Assembly (NCBI GenBank): GCA_007922305.1
Contig: ML677343.1
Span: forward strand, 29,393,915-29,457,914
Length of the DNA stretch: 64,000 nt
Source: Dermatemys mawii
Taxonomy: Eukaryota > Chordata > Testudines > Dermatemydidae
Direction: 5' to 3'
Below the pieces are notes generated by a model, which searched no databases, had not been told where the DNA came from, and saw only the letters and a program-made list of their open reading frames with translations. The position numbers and the translations under genes are program-made. Each line of letters opens with the position of its first letter. Positions within the stretch are counted from its first letter, which is position 1. This document shows, in pieces, positions 22,291-36,400 of the stretch.

Positions 22291-23225
22291 CTTGTGATGG
22301 GGTGTATAAACAGCCCAAGAGCACAATTAGCCCACCTTGTTGCACCTGGAGGGCGTCCGTCTTAATTCAATATGAGGGCAATCTGGGAAGGAGCTGGGTG
22401 GTGGCCAAAAAGTAAGGCATTCAGAGCAGTAGTTAGGATGTGAGACCCAAAATAAAAGCTCCTGTGTCATATGTTAAGGAAGAAGGCCCAGAGGAGAGGC
22501 AGAGTAGAATTAATCTCCTGGATAGAGGAGTTGAAGAAGGACCCAGACAGAGATGGAAGAGAGGAATAAGCTGTAGGAGCCAGAATTAGATTCTGAAGAG
22601 GCCTTTAGTGAAGGGGCAGGACTTGAGGGAAATGACCCCGTAAGCTGGGTGTCCTGACAAGAGACCAAAAGGAAACTGGAAGAGAGACAGAAATCTGAAG
22701 CCTATAGGAGTGGCAGTGAATTGGTGCCATTGTTTTGTTTGACATCATTTAGTGAAGAGACTGGAATTGAAGATCCCAGTTGTGGCAGAAGACATTCTGG
22801 TTTGCAACTGGTTTGCAAGTGAAGGATATTATTCAGGATGTTAAGGACATTGGTGCTCCAGGAGCAGCAGGATTCCAGTGGAACCTGACTGAGGGACAAG
22901 TCACTCACTACATAAGATGGATGACAATGCCAGAGGGGGTGCTCTGGGACAGTGAATGAGAACAATACCATGAGGGGGCACGAGAAGATCCATAATAGGA
23001 TCATATAAATACAAAACAAATTTAGATAGAACCTTCCTATATAATCCCAAAGACCCCGGAATAAATTATAACAGCCAGCATGTTTCAATCGGCAATGCTT
23101 TACTTTGCTTATTTCAGATGCAATAAATATTTTCATCAGCCCAGCTTTGCTGAGGGTACTGCAGGAATTTCTGGTTCCCTCTTCCAACAAGATCATTACT
23201 GAACAGGGGTAGACAAGCATTATTC
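22291..23225. repeat. Unclassified block, possible retroelement piece
   Basis: It is G/A-rich on the plus strand to about 22700 ('ggagaggcagagtagaatta', 'ggacccagacagagatggaa'), followed by 'cattctggtttgcaactggt'. The texture is familiar to me from repeated reptilian sequence, but I cannot name the family or find ends. The longest open frame of the window (172 codons, minus, 23220-22702) lies here. Its product has hydrophobic stretches but no motif I recognise, and I regard it as chance. Confidence 0.25.
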
Positions 23226-24322
23226 ATATGGCATCCTTTTATTGACAACTATGTTTACATAGCAGGAGCACGCCACCCAGGAGAGCATGGTTACAGGTGC
23301 AAATCCCAGAAAGAAGTTTGCCACCCAGCTATTAACACAACAGTAGTTGCTTTCCAGATGTAGCTGGTTCAGAATGCAATGCACTGCTTGTCAATGATAC
23401 ACGCTTATGAGTTTGGACATTTTACTATGCTTAGGGAAAGCACTAATATGTTTATAAAATGCAGCTCTACATTCCACCCAATTGGGCCATCTACTGTTTT
23501 CAATTTTAAACTCTACACGCAAGCAAGGAAATGCTTGAGTGTTACCCTGTCCTCCTCCTCCGCACATTCTTTGCCACCTCAGTTGTTAATTCCTAGAAAC
23601 TATTGTCAAGCACTGAATTCTTGAGATCGCTGTGGACCAGTGGATCATGGAGAGTGTTGGAGACATTTTCCGCTGCAATTCTTTGGAACTAGTCTCTGTT
23701 GCTGCAATCTCCATTACAACACAATAATAGGAAATGTTTCAGTGGCCTCTACAATACTTGGCATATTATTTCACTATAATGCTTGGACTGTTTGAGCATT
23801 AATAAAACTGGAAAGTGTGATATAATTAAATCCATTCTTCCTAAAGAGACAACAATTGACTAAGATAACAGTAAGAGCAACAAACTTGCATATTACTCAG
23901 TAAAAGGAGCATGGTCCTGCTTCCCAGACACAGGGTATATGCTCTTTGATTCATATCTTTGTGTGTAACAGCACTCTTAGTTAGGCCATCTATGGGATCT
24001 CTGAATCTAATGACATGCGTCTGTATGGCTTGAGCTAAAGGAATTGTTTGCAGACAGTATCAAACACAACTCTCTTTTACATGGTCTTATATTGCCCCAA
24101 GTAAAGATCTGTACCTTTAAATCCAGAGATCATAGGTTCAACCCCTACAGATGATCGGTGGTGTCGTCGCACAAGGATGTTGTGTACAGTGCTCAGCTGG
24201 TTGGAAAGCTGTTGTCAAATTTAATTTTGATGAAAAATGGGGTGGAGGAATGCTCCCAAAAATATTCATGAAAACACGCCCCCATTTTCAAGCCAACTAT
24301 AAGACTGAGAAAAGGAAGTGTT
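23226..24322. other. Non-coding stretch
   Basis: No gene recognised. 'ataggttcaacccctacaga' at 24132 resembles a pol III B box of a tRNA-derived SINE, but no A box or tail can be assigned. Confidence 0.35.
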
Positions 24323-24525
24323 GGGATATGTCCACACTGCAGTAAAACATCCGTGGCCTGATGCCCCATGTCAGCTGACTCTTGGACCCCAGGAGTGGGG
24401 ATGGTCCCAGAGACTGGGCACCACCCTGAGTCTGAGTGTCTACTTTGTAATTTTATAGCTGCGCAGCCTGAGTCCCTGCTGACACAGGGCAGCCACAAGT
24501 GTTTTATTGCAGGGTAGATATACCC
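24323..24525. mobile_element. MITE, 'GTCTACAC-end' family, subgroup 1
   Basis: The ends are inverted copies: the left end GGGATATGTCCACACTGCAG matches the complement of the right end (ggggtatatctaccctgcaa). Inside are 'catgtcagctgactcttgga' and an internally inverted counterpart. The same subgroup, with 'catgccagctgactcgg', is at 47.49 kb. It is non-autonomous and has no transposase. By analogy with better-marked copies in this window I place it among PIF/Harbinger-like MITEs. Confidence 0.7.
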
Positions 24526-27040
24526 CTAGGGTGCAATTCCACCCTTCAGTATTTGGGTGGCCAATCATGCCCTGACCCATGCCATGTAAAATTGTCTGCA
24601 CTAGTTGTGCACATAAACACAAAAGACAAATGTGATATGTTTGCCAATGCCTGCTGGGAGCTCCTTTGCATCAGTCCTAGCACAATTAAATTACAGTTGT
24701 AACATGAAGTGGTAAAACTCAAGTATGCCCTGGTGGATCTGCAGGATTGCAGGAGTAAAAAGTAAAAGCCAGCAGTTTCCTCCTGGGTTGTATTCCATAA
24801 GTCACAATCAGAAATTTCCTGCTGTGAGGAGTTCCATAAGTCATTAACCCCTAAATGTAAATGAGTATATTAAAAGTAATTATGAAATTAAAACTAAAGA
24901 ATATATTGTGTTCATTGTGCCATATTGAAAGAGTGGACTTAAAGTTCCTAGATGAACTTTTTGTTTTCGGTTACTTAAATAATATTCTTAGTGAACTGGC
25001 TATGCCCAGTCAATGGAATTAGGGCCAAGCTATTAAACAACGTAAAGTAATATTATTAAAGAGTACATATTATAATAGGGAGTTGCTGATTTAACACAGT
25101 AGACTGTTTTTGTTTGGCCTAGCGATATAGTTTTATGGGCTAAAACAATATTTAAATAACACTTTAGTCACATGAATGTTTCAACCTGTTATTAGAGAGT
25201 AAATTCTCCTAATTGTACCCTATTGTTTTGGAGATCGGAGCTGCACAATTTAGTTTTCAGTCAAGTTTGCACTCAAGGGCTGGGAGTTGGGGGGAGGAGG
25301 TAAGGGAGGAAAAGACTGTGGTTTATATTGTACCAACTATTACAATTCTTCTTTACATTCCTAAAATTTACAACTTTGGAATTAGGGTGAAGATGGATGT
25401 GTATGTATCCAGTGGCAGATCCAAAAGTATTTTCAGGTTGGTCACTTTGTTTACCCTATTTCTTAGTCTTCTTGATGCTTGGTTTGTTGGGGGCAAAGTG
25501 GGGTTGTATGGAGAGGTAAGATGAAAGAAAAAAAACAAGCCATTCAAAAATGACTAGTGATTTTTAGGAAGCCTTTACTGGGTCTGAATTTCAAAGGGGG
25601 CAGTACCCAACACTTTCTAAATATCAGACCTTTGTAAGGCATCTCAAGTTGGACACCCACAAATCCAAAGTTGAGTAAATTGAAAACATTTCCCTGTATT
25701 TCTTCCCCCTGTACTTTTCTATGAGGCATGCAGATTCTTGGCTTTAAAGCTAACTTTAGTGATTCAACCTTTCTCTTGCTCTGCTCTTACCTATTATTTT
25801 TGTTTTCTTTTGAATACTCCCAGGGGCCAAGAGGAATTATGTAGGAAGTTGACCCAAGCACCTGATGTAAATGTAAGGAGAGATGGGATGAGCTGTACAT
25901 TTTTGATCAGTAGCTAATTTTCAAACATCATCTCCCCTCCCCATAAGTGTTTAAAGCCCCAGATTGCATCTAGTCCATTGTAAAAAAACAGGGAATGTGA
26001 AATCCTAGTCTAGATCCAAGTTCAGATTTGCAAATACTCACAGAACTTGGTGCTGCTTTTATCTGGGATTCTGGTTCTGTCTCCCATTGACTTCAAGGGA
26101 CTCAGCATTTCACCCCCATTTTTTCAGAACCTGGTTCATTCCTCCCTAGTTTTAAAATCATTTCCTGCCCTTCTCATTCTGCATTCTCTCTCTCTCCTGC
26201 CCCCATCTCAGATGCATTTACCAATCACACCTGGTGTTTGTCTCGTATGTGATTTCTCCCTTGGTTTTCAGAAGATAACCATGCAGTGATCACAATCCGA
26301 ACCCTAATTTGAGCTTCAGCGTTCAAAATCTATTTCAAGAAGAATTTGTTTCCTACCCGTCTCAGAGGTGGGGAAAAAAGGTTTGTTGCTTTCTCAATGG
26401 GAAAACCAAGGCAAATCCAAATGTTCCCCCTGACTTCACTCTGAACTACGTATAGCAAAAGGTTACAGAGTCTGAAATGGGGGAAAGATCAAAGGTTACG
26501 GAGCTCATATTTCTTCATAACATGACCTTATCTCAGTGGCAACTCAATTCTCATGATCTGCTGCTGAGTTCTCACAAACTTACATCTTCTAAAGATACAG
26601 GAGAGTGTTTTAGAAAGAAAAATAGGGGAAAGCACTTATGGCTATTTATTTTAAAAGTTTGTCCGCTTGTGAGTTACAAAATACTGTACTTAAAATGTCA
26701 AATCAAGCAATTTGTCCTGAAAGGAAAATTACCAGAGCAATCAGAGACCTTGGGTTTCCCCGACTCATGAAATACAGACAAAATTATGAAAATCACTTGG
26801 CCACCCAGGACTTCAGTGCTGAAGTGGCAGGTCACAGAAATCTCAAGCAATTAGCCTGCTGTGCTAATGACACGCCTATTTGATAGTATAGCCAAATAGC
26901 AGCATGATTGCCAATGATATGATTGTGCATATTTTTGGTTGCTTTTGTTAAATGCGAGGCTTTGAGAGAGAAGTATATTATTCCAGCATTTCTGAAAGAG
27001 CAGTGATTCATTAAAAGCCAAAGGCATATTTCACCTCTCT
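24526..27040. other. Non-coding stretch
   Basis: No gene is recognised. The 103-codon frame at 25213 and the 97-codon frame at 26477 have no domain. A half palindrome with 'tcccattgacttcaagggac' occurs at 26082. Confidence 0.4.
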
Positions 27041-27041
27041 G

Positions 27042-27440
27042 TGGGCAAGGCTACACTACAAAATTAAATCAACCTACGTTATGTCGATGTACAGCCAACG
27101 CAGTAACTGAAGTCAGTTTTACACGTCCACACTATGCTCCTTGTGTCAATGGTGCACATCTTCAGCAGCGGTGCTTGCATTGATTTAACTGCCAGTGTGG
27201 GGCATTGTGGGATGGCTTCTGAAAGGCAGCAACAATCTATGTAACCAAATGCAGTGTCTACACTGACACTGCATCAAACTAACTACATCGACTTCAGCAC
27301 CACACCTCTCGTGGAGGCAGAATTATTAAGTCACTGTAGTGAGCAAGTAACATCAGTGGGAGCTACATGTTAGTGTAGACACTTACCGTTAGGTCAATGT
27401 AAGTTGCCTTGTGTCCATCTAACACTTGTCATGTAGCCCA
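27042..27440. mobile_element. MITE, 'GTCTACAC-end' family, subgroup 2
   Basis: The left end 'gggcaaggctacactacaaa' and the right end 'cttgtcatgtagcccagcc' are approximate inverted repeats. Inside are 'attaaatcaacctacgttat', 'ggggcattgtgggatggctt', 'ctgaaaggcagcaac' and 'tagtgtagacacttacc'. The copy at 41.51 kb shares this interior closely. It has no coding capacity. Confidence 0.7.
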
Positions 27441-28900
27441 GCCTGTGTATCCATAAACCTCTTAGGAGATACCCATCCTCTTACCCAGTAGGAGGTGCCA
27501 TTGCTTTGAATGACATCCTGCATTCCTAGAAGCACCACTTCAAAATGCAGTATTTCCAAGAGTAATTTGAAAGCCTCACCAGATACCCTATGGCCAAAAC
27601 TCCCATGCTTCATGGAGCAAAGCAAAACCATAGCAACCTCTCTATCTATGTTTATCTCAGACTGCAAATGTTGAGGGTTTGAAAGAGGAGTGTTGTCAAG
27701 CTGAATCAGAAACGTTGGATAATTCAATAATCAAGGTATTTATTGCAGTAACTGTAGTAAGTACAGGGGAAATGTATCCTTTTGTCTTTGATTCTTCCCA
27801 TAACTGAACCCAAGCTTTGGCAGTTGTGAAAAGTTTGGGTTAATTTTGTTTTCATTATTTTTCATAGTTCGTGTTTGATGTGTTTCATCATTCTGCCTGG
27901 AACTAGAACTGGAAGTGCTGAGATATGAGGAGCAGAGTTGGTCATAATCTTTTTGAATAATCAACATTTCTGATGAAAAATTACCGGTACTTTGTACATC
28001 ATTTTTTGTGAAAAGAGCTTTCTGTCTGTCAAGCAGTTCTAGTGACATAAAAGTCCAGGCTTGGATTTACATCCTGGGGAGAAATTGGCTGTGTAAGAAA
28101 TCTTATGAGAGAGTCTCCTCTCACCAAGTTACCAGCCAAACTCTGCTCACCTGAGACTTGCAGATAAGCATCTATACTTTTGAGTATTTGTCCAGATAAC
28201 ACCTGAATACTCATCACTCAACTGCTTCAGGCTTGCTCAGCACTGTTAATGAATTAAGCTCACAGGTAAAATAAGGATGGAGACTGAAGTGGAAGTAACA
28301 GCTGGGCACTCAACATTTAAGCAGGACACCATGACAAAGAAGCCAGTGACACAGCTGAGACCAGAGCAGCCCAAATGAAGATGAAAAAGGATTGGAAAAA
28401 AACCTAATTCAATATTTGATTTGGGAGGTGATCTGGCTTCTTTTAATTCAATGATGTTTGCATATGCAGACCACGGGGACCATCACTCTCTTCAGCTATG
28501 CCATAAAGCAGGGCTTGTAATGTTTCAATCAAAACCACAGTGGTTACTTGCACCGTTTGAACTCTGTCTCTCCAAACAGGTCTGAGTCCTACAGCCTGGT
28601 GCATTTTCAGCTTTTTCCTGGCATTATTTTCCTGGCAGTCTAATCTCAGACACGACTATTTAGTGACTTTTTAATTTTTTCCCCTTCTGTAGAAAGAGGA
28701 AAGGGCAACCTACAAATGATTAATACCCCTGGCCTCATGTACAATGACTGGGTCTGCTTCTTATAAGTACACCAACGAGACTTGAAGCCGATGCGTTACA
28801 TTTCTCATAAAGAGGGATGGGAATATGGGATGGAAGCCATGAAGACTACTGATCATCTTAGTACTTGTTCATTTGTTTTTCCCAATGAAGAGACAAGATA
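27441..28900. other. Non-coding stretch
   Basis: No gene or clear repeat is seen. Two minus-strand frames of 102 codons lack recognisable domains. Confidence 0.4.
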
Positions 28901-28904
28901 CATT

Positions 28905-28990
28905 CTTAGATTTCTGTGTTAGTATAGTGCCTAGAATAATCATGACATTAGGTGTTACTTTGATAATATATACAAATAATGATGATATAA
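28905..28990 (+). repeat. CORE/MIR-like SINE tail
   Basis: 'ttagtatagtgcctagaata', 'gacattaggtgttactttga', then 'acaaataatgatgatataat'. This is the end of the SINE family, with its AT-rich triplet tail. It is 5'-truncated and diverged. Confidence 0.5.
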
Positions 28991-31900
28991 TAGACTTAGA
29001 AGTTTGGAATGATCAAAATACTGGATACTAGATATGTTACTACCCATACTTTATTTATATTTATGAAGAGACTTTCGATTAAGTATCATATGTAAAAATC
29101 TGAGCAGGAAAACTTCAACAGAAATTTCAGACCAACGTCTGAAATCTGAGTGGGATGAGAGTAAGCCTATTGGGGACTATTATGGTCTGTTGTAGTTTCC
29201 TGATGGGGACTGCCAGCCCTTTTATCTAGATTGTAAAATCTCAGGGAAGGTCCTCTGGGGAAAAATAGGTTTGGAACTTCCCAGAATGATCTCCAGACTC
29301 CTCTGCAGGCTGAGCATTTTGGATTGCCCTGCTGGATTTATATATTATTTAGTCATAAATCCCCATGGTCCCTGCTTACAAGGGCCTTCCAATATTTCAG
29401 AATATCTCATATGTTTCATCTATCCCATATGGTGTTAGACACTATGGTCATCATAAAATATGCACAGTAGATAAGAGAAGCTGAATTATGAAACTGAGCT
29501 TTTGCAGTGTTGAAGAAACACTATCCCACATCACTTGCCTTCCTATGAATGTCTAGGGCCCATGATGGCTCTTTGTTCCACATTATACTCTGCCAACAGT
29601 CCTAGGCAGGATATGCCCTCTTCATGTAGGCATACTAACCTATGTACACAGCCAGAGACAACTCATGATGCCAATCTAAATTTAAAATTATTCCTCTATT
29701 TTCCTTTGCAAATAGGTTTCTGAAATATTTTAGAGGTGGAATAAACTGTCAATTACAATATTACTATTAATGTGTGTGATCACTGTGAACTTTCCTAAAG
29801 CTGTTAAACTCGAGTTCATTCCATGTTCATCCCTTTGCCCACTCTGGGGGTAAATTAGATGCTGTTGAAAATGAGGGATGTATAGCATTTAAACCTAGGG
29901 TAGTGTCAACAGGTGCCCGGCAATTATCCCATAGGCAGGTTTGATTCTATCCTGTGGCATCCCCTGCTATTCCATTCTTCCATTCTTTACCATCTACATA
30001 TCTCTTCAGTCCACCTTGAGACCAGCCTGTGACAGCCCATGCAATTCCAGCTGAGGGCCTGCTTTAAACAGAGCCTACCAAACATACCAAATTTTGTGAT
30101 GTGGACAATTGTCCACTAGGACTAGGCTGAGACCAACACATTCAATTTTGCTATTGATCTAAATTGGGTTTGATGCCAGATCTTCTAAAGAGAGACTATC
30201 CTGTGCATTAATTCATTGTGCTACCAAATTGAACTCTGAGAGCAGGAGTTATATTCCTCATAATGCAGTAGTTTGAGTTTTCTCTTTGAAGTTGTGGTAA
30301 ATTCCAGTATCACTGTGGCTCTCATACATCTGGATTTAACAGCCCTTACAGATTTTTGTTGGATCAGAGTTACAGTTTATGTAAAGCTGTGATTTTTTTT
30401 GCCAGTGTTTTAACTAGGACTTCAGACAAAAATCTTCCCTTTACCCTGTTCTAAATCCAATGTACCAGGAGTGTACGTGTTACCATTTAAACAGAAACAC
30501 TTTCTCCTAACCAAGCCAGGAGAAAGCAAACTTGTATCAAGTTTCCCTTTACCATTAATACTCATGCATTGATCCTGAGTAATATACTGAGTATAGTGAT
30601 AATACAAGGTAGTCTTGTAATCATCTGATTCTAAAGTGGGAAATTCGGAAGACCTTTAAGGCAAAATAAAGGATATCTTCTCCAAGGCACCATTTACTGC
30701 AATCTGGTTCATTGAGAAGCAAAATATTTGCTCTTCAGAAGTATTTTTAGAAGCCATGGCCTGGCAAGGAAGATTTAGCAAGATCCAGAGAAGGCATAAT
30801 TCCATGGATCTGTGGTGTACTTTTCAACACGTCAATGACATGAAGCGGCATCTCTTCTAAGTTCAATCCTATTTTTTCCCCAGTGATGGCCTAGAAAATC
30901 ATCTCCTGGGGTTACAGGATCACAAACAAAGATCTTAAAACGTCCTCTGGATTCTTGCAAAAAAGGACCCAGAGTCTTCCAGATGTGATTGTTTAAATAC
31001 AGCCAAAGAGAACTTTTAAAATTTCATTTAAAAAAAATGTGTCTTGGGTTTTAGCCCCACTCACTGACTCTTTACCAGGACCAAACTTTTCCAGGAGAGC
31101 TATGGAAACTCTAAGCCTATGGATTCCCAATGAGAAATGCTGCTGCTGCATTAACCTTCAAAGACAAGAAGAGTGAAGCTATAATGAAATGTACATGTTC
31201 TAAGTGGGGTTTATTCATTTTTAAGTGTTTGCCAAGGCTATATAAATGGGACTCCTTCATTTCTGACCCTTTGCCCTACTTCAAATGAGCTTTTAAACCT
31301 GTTAGAAAACACACAGTTTCACTTGCAACTGCATTGGATCTTATAATGTGTTATTTTGGCTCTCCTAATGCATTCAGGTTGAAGGCATAGATTTCATAGA
31401 TTGAGACTTGTAATGTTGACAAGCAAACCTTATACTAAGAGCACCAAGCACCACAGTCAACTTCTTGTAAAGCTCTGTTAGCTCAGCTGTATTTTTCTTC
31501 GTACAATCGAATACTTGTGAAGGTTACAAGAGTCTCCACACTCAACATGATCCAAACAGTGCATATATAAAGTAACAAATGTTCTCCAAGTGTACTGATG
31601 GTGTCAAAAAACATCCCTAGCATACAATCCTCTAAAGAAAATACTAGTGGTGTCTGGAGCAGATCTAGAAAACTGAACAAATTACCATGCCAGGAGCAGG
31701 AAAGGACAAAGCTGACATGGATTCAAGTGAAAAGGACTCATCCATCTTTGTCATCGGTATTGATTTAGCTTTGTTCAGTGTGGTGCCAATTGGCATTTAG
31801 AGATCTTGATTCTGCAACCAGAATATTTTGAGTTTTGATTACAAATCTGAGAGGAGAGAGGACAGGGATGAGTGAGATTTTCTGAGCATTAGAGGGGTTT

Positions 31901-32325
31901 TAGCCACCAGTCTTTCACTAATCCACTAGATGGCTTTGAAAATCTCAACTGTGTTTTTTCATCTACATATAGCGGATTGCTCTTCAAATGAATGTTGGCT
32001 GTCTGTACAAGGTGATTAAAATGTAAGGATAGTTTCTAGGTGGCTTGAACTATCACTTAAACTGTATAGAATCTTAGGGTTAAATTCTCTTTTGGAGAAG
32101 TGGTTGAAATTCCAGCAAGTCAATGGTTCTGTACCCATTTACACAAGTAAAGATTTCGGTACCTGGTTTGGAAGGAAATATTCTGGAATGCCAAATGGTT
32201 CTTCCTCGCCATCTGCTGGAATTTATCCTTGGAAAGTCCTCCCAAGCGTTCTATCCACCCTTTTTTGGGTTCAGTCACAGAGACCCCTTTGTAACTGGCA
32301 TCTGATGTGCTGAGACTACCTTTGA
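28991..32325. other. Non-coding stretch
   Basis: No gene, RNA or repeat is recognised with confidence. 'ttaaattctcttttggagaa' near 32082 with 'cccatttacacaagtaaaga' resembles the 11948-12040 motif set. Confidence 0.4.
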
Positions 32326-32329
32326 GCCC

Positions 32330-33465
32330 ATTTTCCCTGCAGCTTGGGAATTCTGTCTTGTTGAGCCAGATGTGCTAGCCTGCTGCAACACAGACCCAGG
32401 TCTGATCCACATCCCCTAATGCTGCAGGCTTTAACTGAAAACTACTTAGCAGGTACTCCTGTCTCCAGCATCCAGATAGCCAGTTCCCAATGGGATCCAA
32501 ACCCCAAACAAATCCGTTTTACTCTGTATAAAGTTTATACATGGTAAACTCATAAATTGTCTGCCCTCTATAACACTGATAGAGATATGCATGGCTGTTT
32601 GCTCCCCCAGGTATTGATTACTTACTCTGGGTTAAATAAGAAGCAAAAAGTGATTTTATTAAGTATAAAAAGTAAGATTTAAGTTGTTCCAAGTAATAAC
32701 AGACAGAACAAAGTAAGTTACCAAGCAAAATTAAACAAAACATGAAAGTGTAAGCCTAATACACTAAGAAATTGCATACAAGTAAATCTCACCCTTAGAG
32801 ATGTTCCAATATGCTTTTCTCACAGACTGGGCTCCTATCTAGTCTGAATCCAGCAATCACTCACACCCCTGTAGTTACTGTCCTTTGTTCCGGTTTCTTT
32901 CACGCATCTCTTGCAGACGGAGAGGCCATCTCTTAAGCCAGCTGAAGACAAAATGGAGGGGTTTCCAGGGCCTTTTATATTTTTTCTCTTGTGGGCAGAA
33001 ACCCTTTTGTTCTCCTGTGCAAAATCACAGCAACAAGATGGAGTTTGTAGCCACCTGAACAAGTCACATATCCATGAATGACTCAGCTTTTTGCAGGCCA
33101 ACGCCATTGTTTACATGTTAGTTTGAGCATTCCCAGGAAACCTCAGATGTGGTGTGGCATCTCCTACAGTCCATTGTCAGTTAAGTGTTTCTTGACTGGG
33201 CACTTACTGAGAATAGTTCTTTCTCAAGAAGCTGACCAAATGCTTCACTGAAGCTACTTAGAATCGAACACATTGAGATACAAGTACATAGCCAATATTC
33301 ATAACTTCAGATACAAAAATGATACTCACATACAGACAGCACAATCATAACCAGAAAACTACAACCTTTCCATAGACATCCCACTTGGCCTCCTCTGTAC
33401 AAGACCTGGCACGACAATGATCTATACGGTCACACTTCATGTCAATAACGTCACAGAGCTGATTT
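32330..33465. repeat. Long interspersed repeat, probably LTR-derived
   Basis: I recognise the texture of a long repeat that recurs in turtle genomes. The order is 'acacagacccaggtctgatc', 'atgctgcaggctttaactga', 'aaaccccaaacaaatccgtt', 'tgttccaagtaataacagac', 'agaacaaagtaagttaccaa', 'gatgttccaatatgcttttc', 'caaaatggaggggtttccag', then 'gatacaagtacatagccaat', 'acctttccatagacatccca' and 'catgtcaataacgtcacaga'. No protein domain is visible on either strand, so it would be a non-coding part (LTR or internal leader). Terminal structure and target duplication were not identified. Confidence 0.4.
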
Positions 33466-36400
33466 GGTCACATGAAACGATTCTCTAGCATGCTTTCAGT
33501 TGAAATATTCTTCTTTTAAAAAAGCTAGTAATGTCAAAATGTGGCCAAAATTATGAAAAATGCCACCAAATACAGCACAAAATTAGGAACCTTTTTGTAG
33601 GCACTTTGCCTGCAACTTTAAATTTGTCTAAGTGAGCCGAAAGATCTGTTTAAATCATGTCTGATAGAACCTTAAAATAAAAACATTTTAGCCATCAAGG
33701 GCTTTGATGTTACCAAACGAAAAAAAAAAAGTCTTCCAGGAAATGCTTTATGACAGCCTCAGGTAACATCAGAAACACTTTCAAGAACCAGAGATAGAAA
33801 GTACTTTTGGTTAATTCTGTGAGTAAACATTTTAAAGGCTGTTCATGTTGGACTTTGTTTCAGTAGTTATAATTTTTTGTTTGGATTCACATAGTAACTA
33901 AAATGACTCCTCTCCAAGGCTCGGGGCATCATAGCACATCATTAACAATACAAATAATTCTTAGCAGCATCCAAATGATCATTTGAACAGGAACTCAGCC
34001 AGCCAGCTGCATAAATTCCTTACCATCCCTTCATCATTTAGGAAGTGTACCCTCAACTTTCTCCAAAGACCCCCTCAAACAGATGTCTTTTATACCCATA
34101 AACATTTTTAGTTTAATGTTCCTCCTGGTGTGAGGGAGACTCAGACAAACTGAGCTCCCATGCCTACTGCTATGAAATTCCAAACATCTAGAAATACTGT
34201 ACAGACATTTCTTGGCAAGCGATGCTTAGAAATGTGCATGGTTTGAAAAAAAAACAAAAACAAATGCAATGAATTTCACTTGAGAGACTTGCCAATCAAA
34301 AACAAAGAATAAGAAGAGCCAGAGCTGTGAGGTTTATGTCCAGGTCCCAGAGCTTAGGAGGTCTTGGATATAGCACTTTGGTTCAGGCCCGTCTCTGAAG
34401 AGACTAGAAACTTTCAGCAAACTTGAGCTGATCTGGCCAAGTTTTTAAGAGAACCTCAACTGATTTATGAGTATATGGATGGAAGTTGGTGGTTAAGCCA
34501 CACTTTGAGACCAAACAAGACAAACCTTTGGTGTTTTATGCTAAATTTTGGGGGCTCACACTCAAAATAAAATTTAGTGGATACGAAATGAAATCCCTAA
34601 AAACCAGGGCAATCAGTGGGGTTTGCTATCCTATTCTTACCAAAACAATGAGTCTGCACCTCTCAAAACTCGTATTTGTTACGTATAAAATTAGCATCAT
34701 TCCCCTAGGGAAAGTCTCATAAAAATTCAGCAATTATATCATTTCCATGCCATTTTAAAGGGATAAGCAAATCAGTTTTTTGGAAAGATTCTACTGAGCT
34801 TCAACCATTTCTTTAATGTTTTTGTTATTGTGCCATGAGCCAAACTGCTTCATTAAACCTTGTTTTATTTTTGGACATGTACAGTTGTCGTGATTGCAGC
34901 CCAACTTGGAGCAGAAATTGACAAGGTTTAAAAACAAAATGCATCTCTTTTGGCCAATATTATTTTCATTTTCCTGGATCTCATCGGCTGATCTGTACAA
35001 CAAGTTAGGTACATTGTTAGCATTGGCCCCATCTCAGCAAAGTACATGTGGATCAGACAAATACAGTACTTCAAACATGAGGGAATATTTTGTTGGCTTA
35101 TACTTTTAGATAAGCCAATGTTATCTGCATCTTTTCTTTTAGCTGGCACTAACTCTAATGCAATCATTCTATTTTACAAGCCATACATAAACACTACCTG
35201 TTTGTGCAGGGTGACACAGGCTACCCCCTGCTGCTGGTGTTATCAATGAGGAAGCACTAAGTGGGTGTGTGGGTATTTTTAAAGCGCACTGTAAAAATAA
35301 AATAACAGAGGGGCTCGATTTATCCTATTGTTAACAAAACAATGAGCCTACAAGCTACAAATGTATTGTCCAGGCAGTACGCCTGGCTCTCGTGTATTAA
35401 TTTTGTAAGGAACCTTTGCTTCTACTAGTCAAGAAAAAATGGACCATAATTTTAAAGTAAATATTGACTGCAATTTAATAATCAGAATGAATATATCAAA
35501 ATGAACATTTGCCGATCATTACCACAAGTGGTACCTCTCTTATCTGCATTTCAAAAGTTCCAAAATCTAGAGGACGTGATTTCAAAAATGGTCCATGTCA
35601 GCAGTATAACTCCCATCAACTCTGATGAGACCAGAATTAGGCCAAATGCCAAGTGCTTTTTAAAATCCCACCTATGATGTCCAAGCATGGTACATAGACA
35701 CCAATTATATGCTATATAAGTATCTAATATCAATATCTTGTATATGACTGTGTGGTAACTTGTACATTCTGACTTTGTAATGGGTTTACCATGTTTCCAG
35801 GTTGATAACTTTTATAACAAATTTCAGCTCAAAGCAAATTTTTATGGTTCTTTTATTACAACCCCCTAAAAACAGAGGTGGATGGTAGTAGTCATTACCT
35901 GCCCTTACCTATAATGGCGTGTTCTCACCAGCACCATGACAGCACTAAAGATAATGGGTCAAAATCTAGCGCACTGAGAGAGTGTTATAAAGAGGACTAT
36001 TTTATATGCATTCATAGCTGTAACAACAACAATTAATTTATCCTAAAAGTGTGCATTGCATTGGGAATATAGGGACCCATATTTCTCCACCAATGTGTGT
36101 GTGATATGATTATAGTTACATATTACAAAGATTTTTACTTTTAGAAAGTCTATTAATATTTTAACACAATCATATAAATCCAATTAATTTCAATGCACCT
36201 CACACAAACACACTTTCAGTAAGACTATAGGACCTGCATGCCATATTCAGGCTGGTTAGTTATTAATAAGTCAAATTCTGACCACAGATATAGGTGCAAA
36301 ACTGCCAGCAAAAACAATGGGAGCAACTCCCAGACAAGCCAGAGCTCTGTAACCAGTAAAATAATGTTCCCAGGCATTGCACATTAAAGACAATTATTTT

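Noticed and set aside
22702..23220. 172-codon open frame on the minus strand, the longest real frame in the window
   Set aside because: No recognisable domain, no Kozak or splice context I can defend, and it lies in a block that looks repetitive. A frame of this length is expected by chance in 64 kb.
24120..24170. Possible tRNA gene from a B-box-like 'ggttcaacccc'
   Set aside because: No A box, no cloverleaf and no CCA-adjacent acceptor stem could be drawn; at best a SINE remnant.
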